From NCBI GenBank assembly GCA_948567375.1, contig OX419756.1, positions 75,654,333 through 75,718,332 of the forward strand: a stretch of DNA of 64,000 bases, read 5' to 3'. Made by a program: the position numbers and the translations under genes. Shown here piece by piece: positions 13,003 through 24,896 of the stretch. Each line of letters begins with the position of its first letter. Within the stretch, counting starts at the first letter, position 1. The notes beneath the pieces are model-generated. The model made no database searches. It worked only from the letters and a program-made list of their open reading frames with translations, and was not told the origin of the DNA. The stretch is from Lunularia cruciata. Lineage: Eukaryota > Streptophyta > Marchantiopsida > Lunulariales > Lunulariaceae.

Positions 13003-15764
13003 TTATTTCTTGCGTTTCTTCAGTGGAGGGGTTCCTGAGGAGCTTGGGAGCGTTGGTTGGGTTGGGGGTCCGGGTGGTGGTGGTGCCGGGGAAGTTCCCG
13101 AGGAGCTTCCCTGGCAGCAGCACCCAAAGCTCAGCACCCCACTCCTAGCAGCACTGGGAGTGGGGTGCTGAGCTTTGGGTGCTTGGAGTGCTTGCAAGCC
13201 CAGCAGGGGTTGGACGCTTAAGTTATGTCCGGTTTGGTGGGGTGGTTGGTCTGGTTGGTCGGGGAGGTCTCCAGGGGCCAGGGGTGCCGGGATGGTTGCA
13301 GATTCAGCATACGCAGGATAGGTAAGCACTAGTGGACTCCCCACTGCAGACATGGAATCCCCAGGAGAGGACGGAAGGGACGAATCCTCGGGGGGATTAT
13401 ATTTCTTGAGAGGATTCAAGAAGAGCTTCTTGTGGATTTTGCCATAATTTTCGAGGACTTTCTCTGCGTACTCAGCTCCCATCAGAATAAGACTCTTTGT
13501 ACCCTGTAAGAGAAGAAATGTGGTTAACACCTACATCTTCCCAATATGTTACCTAGTTCAGTTTTCGAAGCTCTGAAGAATTCCTGGTAATCGTGATAAA
13601 GCTGCTTCATGGTTCTATTAGACTTGTTTATGCTCCTGATCTGGTTAAAAGATAGAACCTGACGCGTAATTAGTTACGGGTTGTACTCTTTCTACCGTTC
13701 TCAAATGGGTGAGTGTGAAGTCCTTTCAAAAGTCTTGAGCTTGTTTCAACTGCTGGGTTTTAGGCAGCTAACTATATACCTTTATGAACTTGAACTCATC
13801 CGTGTAAACAGAATGCTTTAACTTTTGTAGTACAGTAGCAATCAAATCCTCTCTTGAAGAACATGAAAGGGGATGAGAATATGTATTTCTCTCTTTCTTC
13901 AGACGCATCATTTCAAGAAAAGCGCCCCGAACATCCTTCACCACACAACGATAAAAGTCCTCATTAGAAGCTTTCTCTTTTGTGCTTTTGCACTAAATCT
14001 GACATTCAAAGGCCAGTGAAAACATTAAGAGTATGCCATGCGACCTACTGAGGGGCAATCAAATCCATTCGCTCTGGCATGGTCGATGAGATAAGTCTCT
14101 CCATCTTTCAGCAACATCTCCACGACCTCCAGTAACTCCGCGGACAAAGAGCTGAAATTCCCCGCCTCGAAGTTCCTCAACACACCAACGTAATCAACCA
14201 TCTTGTGCGAGCTACCATGTTATGAGAAGAGCACTGTACAAGATTCAGAATACGCACTCTTGCGTATCTAAAATTATTTCCTATGTATCTTAGAACACGA
14301 AGGAAGACTTGACCGGAGAAGATCGGAAATTGCCAGACCGTGTATTAGATCATGACTCCAGGCTACAGAAGAACTCTGCTCTCCTAGTAAAGCGATGAGA
14401 TGTGTGAAATGAAGAATCATTGATCTTCTTACCGGAAATCAAGATCCTGGGTAAGGATTGCTAATCTATCTTCCATCTCCCACTGCCTGTACACATTGCA
14501 CACGCCCTTATTTACTATCGCGAAGAGACCGTCGAAGATTTCCGATGCAACAAGTAATGTTTGTTGTTCCTGCCAGAAAGAACCAGTACTGTGCTGCTCA
14601 GTACACACTATTTGTCGTCTATAACTGAAAGTGCAACCGAAAGTTAAACAGAGAAGACAGCATTTATTGACTTGATTGCTACGTTTCAGAGTTGAAGCAG
14701 GCTTCAAATCAGTTTCTGACTTTTGCGACTTCCCAGACAGGTTGGAAGCGTTCTTTCATGTCCTTCAGTTCCTTGTTAAGAGCTGCAACTTGTTGGAAGT
14801 ACTTGTGAGTCCAGGAATCTTCGCCGGCCAACTCTAGTGGCACTGATGCTCCTGCTCACACAGCATTTATTAAACCAGGAAACTCCAGCATGATCTAGCA
14901 GGGAACACTGTACCCACGAATTTTCCTTCTCTGATCTATGGGTTAATGTTATTGACAATGAGCTACGCACGCGAGAATTCATAACAGAACATGCGAGCGA
15001 TGAGAAGAGTTGGTGGGCAGGACATCCAGTGAGGTGCTGGAGAGTTGAATTCATCAAAACTGGACCTAGAGAAAGCTGGTTTGGATGCTGGTTTGTGAGA
15101 TGACGCTGTTCTACATAACTATGGGAATCAATCGATGAATACAATCCAAAAGGTGAAACAAAAGGATGGAAACAGAAATATGGAGGCCATGGGAGTAGGT
15201 ATTACCGACACACTCATTATGGCCAACAGACACAACATCTGAATTTAGTGGGGTGGACAGAAGTTCTTCTCTCCTTTGTTCTAAATCCAATTTGGCTTTC
15301 AGGGGCCAGCAGAATCATTGTTACGACAGATGAATTAGCCTTTCTACAAGTAACGTTGTTTTCAAGGCGAAGTTGTACAGAAGGCTGTGGTTTCCGTACT
15401 CAATGGAGAACAACGAGCCATGTTGTGCTCCATCAAATTGGAATTATCAAGAGACAACTCTTACGACGAAAAGTCATGCGCATGCACTCAATCAAGACTT
15501 ATGCAACCGAGTTTGAAAGACATACAGGGCACACGAGGTGGTTCAGTTACCTTTTTTGTTGCCGCAGATATACTTCGTCCCGCTAGCATCTCCCTCATGT
15601 ATTCCTATGATAACTGGGGTTCTGTCTCTCAGTGCAACAGCGTAGAGTTCTTCTGGGGTCATGGTCTCAATAGGAGACATAGGCCACATTTTAGTCCTCA
15701 TTCCTTTGGCTGGCAGGTCAGACATGGTGCTTATATCGTGGGAACTTTCCCCACGATTACCCAT
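13003..15764 (-). CDS. Unknown coiled-coil protein with an RNxxxH motif and Pro-rich basic C-terminus
   Basis: I do not recognise this protein. Eight exons on the minus strand join in frame: 15764-15551, 15295-15206, 14851-14721, 14569-14433, 14211-14049, 13935-13780, 13640-13553 and 13475-13003, for about 483 residues. The start is the first ATG of the open frame (MGNRGESSHD). Exons 2-4 are helical and charged (AKLDLEQRREELL; ALNKELKDMKERF), suggesting coiled coil. Exons 5-6 form a helical block ending in KKERNTYSHP, which fits the RNxxxH signature of HEPN domains. The last exon is a low-complexity Pro/Ser/Gly tail ending in KKRKK, a possible nuclear signal, and it contains a 27-bp perfect hairpin. 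The last acceptor (GGGAG, 13477-13476) is weak. The more obvious CAG just before 13501 would break the frame, so the final junction is uncertain. Splice phase matching across the other seven exons makes a real gene likely. Confidence 0.62.
13119..13183. repeat. Perfect inverted repeat, 27-bp arms
   Basis: Arms at 13119-13145 and 13157-13183 are exact reverse complements around an 11-base loop. The structure sits inside the last coding exon of the minus-strand gene and encodes part of its low-complexity tail. Confidence 0.95.
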
Positions 15765-15789
15765 GTCGTTCAAACCTTCCCACGCCAAT

Positions 15790-18700
15790 GCGAGTAATTA
15801 TCCGTCTGTGCTCTTTCTGCTCTTAATCTGCAAAGTTTCGTCTCAGACACCGCATGAAGTTGGAACATGACGTTCCAACTTTCCTGAAGGCAGATACACT
15901 ACGAAGTGATCCGGAAGAATAATATGAAGCCATCGATGAAGAAACTTAGGAGACACCACAATCACAAACTTCAGTGTAGGAATGCTTTATAAGTCGGTAT
16001 TCTGGGTGATCATCTCCTCCGCTTGGACATTGGTGTCTTCTTTTGAGTGGGAGTTCTAGTCCCCACCGCGGGAGTTTGGGCTCGGAATTTCCTGCTTTCA
16101 TTGCCCAGCTGCAGTGGGTTGTATTGATCAGATTTCAAATTCCCGTCTCCCTGACAATATTGTTCAAGCTTATCGTAATTAACTGGTTTTCCTGGACCAC
16201 TACCATGACTGCGGCATGAGGAAACTTGAGCACAGGCCGATTCATGTCGTGCCCCGTCTTTTTAAATCACCTCAATGTACACAACGGTTGCGCCTTTCTT
16301 CCATGTCTTTATCCAATTACTACCGTCCGCAACGGGTGTACAGCGCTTATTTACCCGTGGTCGCCAGTAACTGACAGGACCCTTCACTATTTCGTCTGAT
16401 AAGAGAGGCATCTATAAGCCGAGCCCCAGCCATATACGTCAACACTGCTACACCCAATCCCTGCAACGTGCAGGGACTGTGTAAATGTTTCGTCCGATTG
16501 TCCCTTCCTCACTTTTGGCCACAGACAGTACTTTAAAGGAGAGCCTGCTTAGTTCAACAGAGTCCCTTCGGAGTTTTGCCACAGATTAAGTTCTTCCCAG
16601 TATCGAATATTAGCAAGTACGACATGTACTGTAGTTGACATGTGATTCGCTTGCGGAATTTGGATTGAACCATCATGGTTGTGGATTGAGAGAGTACTGT
16701 CCGGAGATTACCTCCCCTTTTCAGTTCTCTTACACCGGGTTAATCTCTTCAGTGTGCTTTCTGTCCCATGTCATATCGTAAATTCTCTGCATACGACCGC
16801 GCAGACCACTTTCCTGACTCGTTCACAAAACTAGGGGAAGTAGCGGGTGTGTCTAGTGCACCTGCACCGTTGATGAACGCCATTAGCTCTTCACTCGGAT
16901 TATTTGCCATGAACTGTCGAGAAGTTGAAAAGACCCTCTAGTGTTCAGATTGATTAACGTATGCTGTTCTTGTCTTACGACGTCCTTATTCTATGTGACT
17001 TTGTTACTGCTGTACAATTTTTCTCCTTTTCTCTTCCACTAGTGCCTTTGATCAATCTACAACGCTCGTCTTATCAAGTTTTCTTACTTCATCAAGTACC
17101 GTTCCCTGTTTCTTTCCCTATTCCTTCACTGTTGGAACAATGTTGTCCACATATGGGATGCTGTGCGCAGCAGTGTCAGATTCTGATAGCTTTGATTATT
17201 TACAGATTAACTATCGTACATTGCAACCAAATCTGTATACATGTAAACCTGATTGTTCCTCAATATGCATGAAATATTATTCAGTTAGAACACAACCATC
17301 ATGTTCTGACGAGTGAAAAGCAACGACTGGGAGGGTATGATACATAAGTCCAGAGCTTTGCGCAGTATGAATGGTGGGACTCAGCAGCAGTTTGCGGGGA
17401 GGCGACTGAAACCGACCTGAGATAGCATCGATGTCTAGTCATGACATTCTGATAATTAGATCCTGAACCTCTTACATGTGGTGGGAGGGCACGAGAAGGA
17501 AGTTGTCTATCCGGCTAACTATTTGTCCTTGTGGTCGTCCTGTAAGGGAGGTTGGTGGAGAGAATGACAGTCGGGTGCATGCGATTACCCCGTGTTGTAT
17601 CGTTCGTTCACTGCAGGAAGTAAGAGATTTGTATGGGGGACCCAGTCGTCTCACACACCACCTCGAGCACCAAAATTTGCTTAAAATGTTGCTCGGCGTC
17701 TCGCGTTTTATCCGAGTTCAATGGATGGTTCGAGCATCGAGAGAGTTGATAACTTGTAAATTTTTGGTGTCAAGGCATTTACCAGTTTTGAATCCTCTCT
17801 GGAATGTACTGCAAAAGACCATAAGCACGATACATCCCTAACAAACCTACTAAGTCCTTCCATATTTCTCTGTGGACTTGTTGATGAATGGCATTGGAAG
17901 CTTGTATAAGTCTCCAACTGGGAAATCTGAACTGAGGTCTGGACTTCATCGCATCTGAATTTTGAAGCTAATCCTCGGTTGCTGCATCATCAGTCGGTTC
18001 CATGACATAGAGGAGTTAGCAAGTAGACATTAGTATGTAATATAAAGGTCGTATGAAAACTCTCAAGGGATTTTTTGTCCAGCTCCTTCAATTGGTGATC
18101 TATTGGGTGATGTATGGCATGCTAAAAGGTTATGGCAACAGGATTTTCTTTTGATGCACATGAAGGCATGCATAATCTTCTAGCGAATAAAATCTGCAGC
18201 ATGAATTCGACCAGTTAATCTTTGGGATGTTCGCTTTTATGATCTTGGTGTCTTCTTCGGAGGATAGTTTGCGAGCACTATATATATACTTCCCGTCTTC
18301 ATTCTTGTTAAAAGGACCACGATATCATTATCTCATGGCTCAGTTGCATGTAATCATTTTCTTGTTTGCAAGTGATCGCCAGGCCTTTGTTCCTTGTTCT
18401 TTGCGGCTTTGGCTTCTTTCCATGCGACCCTGAAATAAAACAATCCACGTTTGATTTGTTCTCTCCGTCGTTTGCACTTCTCACCAGAAACCGAAGTTGT
18501 TTTGCTTCTCCTTGTTTTGAAACGTCGATGGACAAGCTTCGAAAGTAATCTCTATGTCCTTGGGTCTTGATACTTGTTTGAAACTAGACTGTGGAAACCA
18601 AGAACAAACATGCAAAGGAGAGAAGCAGAATTTCTCTGATAAAGTGTCTAGGGAATCAAAGACGACGAATCTGGCGAAGAGGAGTAGGTGAGGAAATTGA

Positions 18701-19186
18701 GAACTCCAAATTAGTGTCTGCCATCTCTCTCAAGGTGCTTGGTATCGCCACATTCCCATATGGTGTCGACGTTTCGAAGTTACCCCTTTGTTTTATTGGT
18801 ATGTTAGGGATACAATAGGGGGTTTCCGATATAGTGGTACGAAGCTCCGTGTATTTTCATATAGATTATTGGGAAACATTGACTAAATCGGTAAGGGGGT
18901 GGGCCGGAAGAAGAAAGTGTCACACTACGGAGTTCCGGCCGAGTTCCTTATTATTAGCAAATTCATAAGAGGTGGTTCGTTAAAAAAAAAGATATGGAAT
19001 TTTCTATTGTCACACTATAATGCATTAATTACACTTTAGGGTTAGTAAAGGGTCTGGTTTAGGTTAAGGTAAATGTGGCGGCCACCGAAGAGGGTGATCA
19101 ATATGGGTGATGAACGAGAACGTAGATGAACAACACGAGATAGCAAGATGAATGAGGAGGACAAGAACAAAGAAAATTGATCGTGG
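15790..19186. other. Gene-free stretch
   Basis: I find no supported gene here. Short frames on both strands resemble nothing known and lack splice context. The first few hundred bases upstream of 15764 should include the promoter and 5' leader of the minus-strand gene. The rest becomes AT-rich towards the transposon remnants that begin near 19.2 kb. Confidence 0.5.
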
Positions 19187-19386
19187 AGTGTGAAGAAATG
19201 TATGCGGGTTATGTCAAGGTTGGAAGGGAGGAGTGAATTTGTTGAAAGTTCAATCCAAATTCATCAATTTCATTATTTAGAAATTCCTTGTTCAACTAGT
19301 ACAAGTTACAAAATGAATTTCTTATCTTACTCTCTTGTTCATTGTGCAGAGAATGTGAAGAGAAGAGAGTAGGTCATGCCGAGTAG

Positions 19387-20117
19387 GTGTTATCTTTGGT
19401 GATTCAAGACATGAGAAGAACCGAGCAGAACATACCAAGAAGTAGTAGTCAAGGAGAACTAACTAGAAACATTAGGAAATGTATACAATGGATTATACAA
19501 TTAGATTTGGAGAATTTGCAACAAGGTCTGGAAGGTGAAGATGAAGATGAAGAAGGAGAAAGAGATTTGGATATGCAAGAATTATTGATTAGTGGGTGGG
19601 AGTATGCGCATACACATAGATACTTGGAACTCCTAGTTACTCATCCTCATAGTCAGGAATTTGTGATTAAGTATTTTAGAAATCTAGGTGTGAAGGACTT
19701 TTGCCAGCTTACTAGAACGGATGTTGATTCCTTTTCCATATTAGTAGATTTGATAATAAAAAGAAAACACACACACTATTTTGTAAGAACTATTGGCATG
19801 AGCAAATGCCAATGGATCCAAGTAGCTCTAGCTCGAGATAGATTTGTGCATCATGGTAATGGAGCTTGTGTTACAAGGAGGTTAAATATTTGGTGCATTA
19901 GTGCAACAATTGCCTTTATCCATAGAGTTATGACCCATATATTAGATTTGATACAGCGTTGGATGTTTGGTCAAAAGATACTGGCGGATTTATAAAGGAA
20001 ACTCAAATAGATTCAGAAATGCTTTTTAATGGAATGGAGCACGATAGAGAAGAAAGTAGGTCAAGGGTGATGCAACAATGCCTTGCTCATCATCTCAATA
20101 TAGATATACTTGAATGA
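19387..20117 (+). pseudogene. PIF/Harbinger-type transposase remnant (N-terminal part)
   Basis: A 202-codon open frame resembles the N-terminal half of plant Harbinger (HARBI1-like, IS5 superfamily) transposases. It has an acidic leader (EDEDEEGERDLD), then FVIKYFRNLGVKDFCQL, then the family block with QVALARDRFVHHGNGACVTR followed by RVMTHIL. In intact elements that block precedes the DDE catalytic core, and no core is visible here. The frame stops at 19995. The following 120 bases contain a weakly continuing frame ending near 20117. I could not find terminal inverted repeats. This is most likely a truncated, inactive copy. Nothing nearby shows that it is expressed. Confidence 0.65.
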
Positions 20118-20586
20118 AAACATGTTTCTCTATAACAAAAATATCATTCTTCAATTCTTCATCTCTTGTGATGTTTCTAGTATTTTTTCCCATAGCTCCT
20201 CGTAAACACCAAGCTTAAAAAAATTATTCATATGTTTTTTCCTTGACAAACACCAAGTTTATAAAAAAATATGTTGTTGCCTAGATGGACCTTATGTAAG
20301 AATGCAAGACGGAGCTTGATGATACCCAATGTACACTTGTAGGTGTTGGGTGACGCCGAGTGTAAACTAGAGATCATTGGATAGCGCCAAGTGACACCTA
20401 GTATGCTCTAAAAGATGTTGGATAGCATTGCATGGCCATTTGTTTATTGTTTGGTAAGGGTGTTGCTGGCCAACACTCACCCGTAGATGCTGGTGGGTGT
20501 TGGATGTCACCCGCTGCAATGGTTATATTTGGCTTTTTCCTGTTGGCACTTGACAGCATCTGTCTCGTTATGATGGTGCTTTGTGC

Positions 20587-20626
20587 TTGTTACTCTAGAG
20601 GAGGTTCACCTCTTCTAGAGTAACAA
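20587..20626. repeat. Near-perfect hairpin, 18-bp arms, 4-base loop
   Basis: Arms at 20587-20604 and 20609-20626 pair throughout, with a single G-T wobble, around the loop TTCA. The outer 13 bp (TTGTTACTCTAGA) are exact. It lies in a spacer between transposon remnants. Confidence 0.9.
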
Positions 20627-21322
20627 TTGGGTACACTAGTTGGCAACATGGCGTATTGCATATTGTCATTGATTGCCGCTCATGATTCTAAACTTTTCTC
20701 CTCAAATTTGGGTTCTTCTTACAAAAATAAAAATTTAGTGAGTGCAAGATATAAATATTTTTTTTCCATGTGGAGTGCTATATAAACCCTCCTCTTGCAA
20801 AGATGTTTCAAAGTTCTTAAATTGAGCCATTTTGGGAGTTTTTGGGAAAGAAATTATTTGCACTTCAACTTCGTGGTTGCACTTCAACTTCAAAGGAAGA
20901 GAGTGTTTTTCAAAGGAGTTGAGCATTTTGGAGTTTTTAAAGGGTGTACCCTTTTGAGTTTGAGTTCTGATTGAGTTTTGGGCAGAAGGAGTTTGAGTGG
21001 TGAGGTTCAAGAGAGATTGGCATTTTCAGACAAGACTTTCTGATTTTCCTTTTGGGACCAGGATTTGAAATGAATAGAAGGAGAGGAGAGGGTTTGGGAG
21101 CATTTCATGAGAGTAGAAGTATAGTTTTTGAGCAAAAGTGAGAGGAAAGCAAGGAGCCTGTGCAAGTGATAGGAGAGAAGGAGCACAAGAATTTACTCAA
21201 TCAAATTTTCTCCGATTTTTTTATTTTCCAATAGCCTCCATGGCAGAAATTTGGTGTTATGAGAAGATTGTCTATGGTGAGGATATGAGAAATACTCAAG
21301 AAGGAGATTGAATAATTGGATT

Positions 21323-21687
21323 TGTAAAAGACCGCGACCGAGGAGAGAAATAATAGAATGGAAGCTCACATTGCGACATTGGAATGAGGGAAAACTCCAA
21401 ATGCCTACATGAGCTTTGGCTTTTGTATTAATAGGGAGCATACAAGGCCCTTGAGAAGCTTCTCAAGAAGCTTCCTCAAGCTAGTTTCTTGGAGTGCAAG
21501 CCAAGTTAACTAGGAAGTTTCTCAAGAAGCTAACTTCTAGAAGTTACCTACTTGGGGTGCAAGCTAAGCTAGCCAGGAAGCTTCCCAAGAAGCTTCCTAG
21601 ATACTTCTAGAATATGCTATGCTAATTTGTCTTATTTGCTACTTCATTAGCCCTACTAACTTTGTCGCTAAACTCCATATTGTTACA
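21323..21687 (-). repeat. Left LTR (3' LTR) of the Gypsy element
   Basis: This 365-bp LTR begins TGTAAAAGACC and ends TGTTACA in plus-strand reading. It aligns with the right LTR remnant (26009-26247) and with the solo LTR at 31259-31612. A short purine-rich stretch next to its right end, read on the minus strand (GCAGTGGAGGAA at about 21689-21700), is where a polypurine tract should be. The LTR carries several copies of the small palindrome AAGCTTCT...AGAAGCTT. Confidence 0.88.
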
Positions 21688-21935
21688 TATTCCTCCACTG
21701 CTAGTTGGTGACATCCCCGTTGCCAATGAAGCTTCAAACTCATGGATGGCCAATTGTGCATTCTAGAGATGAAAAATAGATTCCCATGTGGCATCATGAA
21801 GGGGATACCCTTTCCAAAAGACCTTGTACTCCGTATGTTGTTGACGGCTTGTTGAATATGGCAACGCGGAAGGATACTATCAACTTTGTACTCCTCATGA
21901 TCCTTGATAAGGACATGAGAGGGGGGAGGTTGGAC

Positions 21936-22842
21936 TTAAGAGGAAAAAGAAGAGGGGTTAGGAACAAAGGGTTTCAACTTGGAAACATGAAAGACAGGAT
22001 GGATGTTCATATGACAAGGTAAGGCAAGTTGATAAGTAACAAGAGAGACAATTTGGGTGATATCAAAGGGTCCTATCCAATTAGGGGCAAGTTTATGAAC
22101 TTGGGTATTAAGTGGGAGAGGGAGGTTATTGGATGAGAGAATGACCTTATCACCAACTTGAAAGCTAAGATCATGGAGATGGTGATCTGCATATTGATTA
22201 TGCCTATTTTGAGCAGTAAGGAGATGAGATTTGGCTTGTTGGAGGGATTGGGAGATGGTGGTCAAGAAGGTGGAAGTATGAGGGACATGAGATGGGGGAG
22301 GAGCAAGAAGAGAATTTGGAACAAGTGTGTCTTGGCCAAAATTGAGAAAGAAAGGAGAGAATCCGATGCTTGCTTGTTTAGAATTGTTGTATGCAAACTC
22401 CGCAATTGCAAGACATTCTTCCCAATTGGTATGGTGAATTCTGACAAAGGCACAAAGCATATCTTCCAAGTGAAATTGCACGTTCAGTTTGTCCATTGGT
22501 TTGAGGATGATAAGATGTGGACAAAGCAAGCTTGGTGCCAAGTATCAAGAAGAGTGCTTGCCAAAACTTTCTAGTGAATCAAGAATCACAATCGAAGATG
22601 AGTACACTCAGCATCATATGATATTTGAATACATTGTTGAAGTAGATTTGTGCAAAGGTTGGAGCATCTACATTTGCCAAATAGATTTGCTTACTAAGCT
22701 TATCCACAAACACCACAATTGCTATGTGGTCTTGCTTTGTCTTGGGCAAGGAGGTGATGAGATCTAAGCTCACATATTCCCAATGAGTAGTTGGAATGGG
22801 GAGTGGTTGAATGGGGAATGGGGAGTGGTAAAACCAGCCCAT
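21936..22842 (-). pseudogene. Gypsy integrase core and C-terminal domain (broken)
   Basis: Read on the minus strand, 22842-22579 gives the DDE integrase core start (WEYVSLDLITSLPKTKQDH, IAIVVFVDKLSKQIYLANV). The 22541-21936 frame gives its C-terminal part ([50 protein letters not shown]). In an intact element the integrase inserts the DNA copy into the host chromosome. The two parts lie in different frames, joined by a damaged stretch near 22560, so no functional enzyme can be made. Confidence 0.88.
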
Positions 22843-22862
22843 TAATCTAGAGTGGTTGCAAC

Positions 22863-22913
22863 AAGGCCCATTAACCAGAAGCTGAGCTCACTCAGCTTCT
22901 GGTTATTGGCCTT
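22863..22913. repeat. Hairpin inside the integrase region of the Gypsy element
   Basis: A perfect 15-bp stem (22872-22886 with 22891-22905, loop CTCA) is extended by an outer 6-bp stem, AAGGCC with GGCCTT. It sits between the integrase zinc-binding domain and the core, where Gypsy elements normally code for a linker, so it looks like an insertion or rearrangement within the element. Confidence 0.85.
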
Positions 22914-22973
22914 TTTGCATTGACAACTCTCACACGATGGGACAAACTCCCAAACATCTCATGCCATGTTGGG

Positions 22974-23240
22974 TCACCACCATTGGCGTTGGAGGGTACC
23001 CAAGGTCTTGTCCACACCCATGTGACCTGCTATTGGTAAATCATAGGTTTCTTGAAGGCGCACAAGTTGAAGATCACCTTTGGCTGGAACATAGATCCAA
23101 TCCTTATGGAATAGAAGGCCTTCCTTGAAAGAGAAGGTGTTATACTCCTTGTCGCATGCAATCAGACAACCATGTACCATTTGGAAGAAGGGATCTTGTT
23201 GTAGAGCTGACTAAAACTTGTTATGGACCTTGGAGTCAAT
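22974..23240 (-). pseudogene. Gypsy integrase zinc-binding domain (broken)
   Basis: The minus-strand frame contains EGLLFHKDWIYVP, then LQETYDLPIAGHMGVDKTL and TLQRQWW, the typical HHCC-type integrase N-terminal domain of Ty3/Gypsy elements. In a live element this domain binds zinc and helps to multimerise integrase. It is separated from RNase H upstream and from the integrase core downstream by damaged sequence. Confidence 0.85.
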
Positions 23241-23299
23241 TGATACCATCGTAATTGCCGTCGTGATGAGAAGAAGAGACTTCAAATGAGGTCATCATG

Positions 23300-24450
23300 A
23301 TAGAGCATCACGGATGACATAGAACCCATCTGGTTTGTACTCAAGTTTGATGTCAAACAATTGGAGTTGCTCCTCACATTGATGATGTTGACTCTTCATA
23401 TGTTCCAAGTGTAAGGTCTGCAACAATGATTTGTAATCAGTTTGCATGATCACTTGTTTCCCCAAGAGATAATACCTCCATACCTTGGTGGCATATATTA
23501 TTGCAAGTTGTTCATGATCTCAAGCAGAGTAATTCTTTCAGTTGTATTTAGTTGGCGAGATACAAAGGGAATGGGGTGTAGTCCATTTGGGAATTCTTGT
23601 TGCAACACGGCTCCAATTGCAAAGTTAGAAGCATCAAAATCAACCACACAAGGTAGATGATGATCATATGGTTGAAGAATGGGTCTTGAAGACACCATAT
23701 GTTTCAACTTCTAGAATGTTTCTTCATACTTGGTGGTCTATTGGAGGTTCAAGTTCTTCCCCAAGAAGTCAATCAATGGTGCAACCACATGAGCATAATA
23801 GTGGATGAATTGTCGGTAAAAATTGGCCAATCCATTGAATGCTCGTACTTCTATAGCATCCTTTGGAGTAGGCCAATCAGTAATGGCCTTGATTTTCTCC
23901 TCTTCCATCTTGATCCACTCCAATGAGATCTTGTGACCCAAGAATGTAACCTCCTTCTACCAAAAGGCACACGTTGACTTCTTGCAATAAAATTTCCATT
24001 GTTGTAGTCGTCTTAGGACTTCTCGCACATGTTTCATGTGTTCTGCCTCTATATTGCTACAGATTAAGATATCATCCAAGAACACCACCATGTACCAATC
24101 CAATAGTCCATCCAACACCCAATGCATCTAATCCATGAAGATTGTTGGAGCATTAGTGAGTCCAAAAAGTAGAACTCTCTACTCAAAATGTCCATACCTT
24201 GTGCAAAAGGTAATCTTTTGCACATCATCCCTATCAATAGGGATTTTCCAATAGCCGTTGCAAAGATCCAACTTGGAAAAGTATCATGCTCCACTCAATT
24301 GATCAAGCAAGTCATTGATCCGAGGCAAGGGATATGCATTCTTCACTATTTGCTTATTGAGCACACGGTAATCAATACAAAAATGAAATCTTGCATCCTT
24401 CTTTAGAACAAATAGTACCGGTATTCCCCAAGAAGAGATACTATGTCATA
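23300..24450 (-). pseudogene. Gypsy reverse transcriptase and RNase H (broken)
   Basis: On the minus strand, frames from about 24450 to 23738 encode reverse transcriptase pieces: the active-site motif VVFLDDILI at about 24066-24092, and the thumb region GLANFYRQFIHYYAHVVAPL. The 23707-23498 frame gives RNase H (VVDFDASNFAIGAVLQQE, PIPFVSRQLNTTERI). Near 23340-23440 LFDIKLEYKPDG marks its end. Reverse transcriptase copies the element's RNA into DNA and RNase H removes the template. Several frameshifts and stops separate the pieces. Confidence 0.9.
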
Positions 24451-24896
24451 TGAAGTCCTTCTCCAACAACTCCATAAGTGTTGTTTGCAACTCCTCCAAC
24501 TCTTTTAGTGAGAGCCGATAGATTGGTCTACTCATTGGAGTACTCCTTGGCAATAACTCAATCTTGAAGGGCATACCACGATTGGAGTGTAATCTCTTTG
24601 GTAGATCATCCGGAAACACGTCCGCAAACCATTTGAACTATTTGATCAACCATTGCTTGGTGAGGCTCTTGGCCCTCCTTAGATTGTCCTTGTGCAATTG
24701 GCTTGATCCACACCGCAAAAATAGACTTATCTTCCAAAGCTTACTCTATGGTTGCTTCACTAACAAACTTCCTATCTGGGGACTCATCTTTCTTCAAAGC
24801 TTGCTCCATGGCTGCTTTCTTGGTAAACTTCCCATCTTGGGACTCATCTCCCTTCAAGGTTTGCTCTATTGTTACCTTCTTGACAAACTTCCCATC

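Noticed and set aside
15243..15797. Plus-strand frames opposite the unknown gene
   Set aside because: They overlap minus-strand exons that join in phase, and themselves have no splice logic or recognisable domains.
16458..16473. 8-bp hairpin TCCCTGCA...TGCAGGGA
   Set aside because: The arms are short enough to occur by chance many times in 64 kb.
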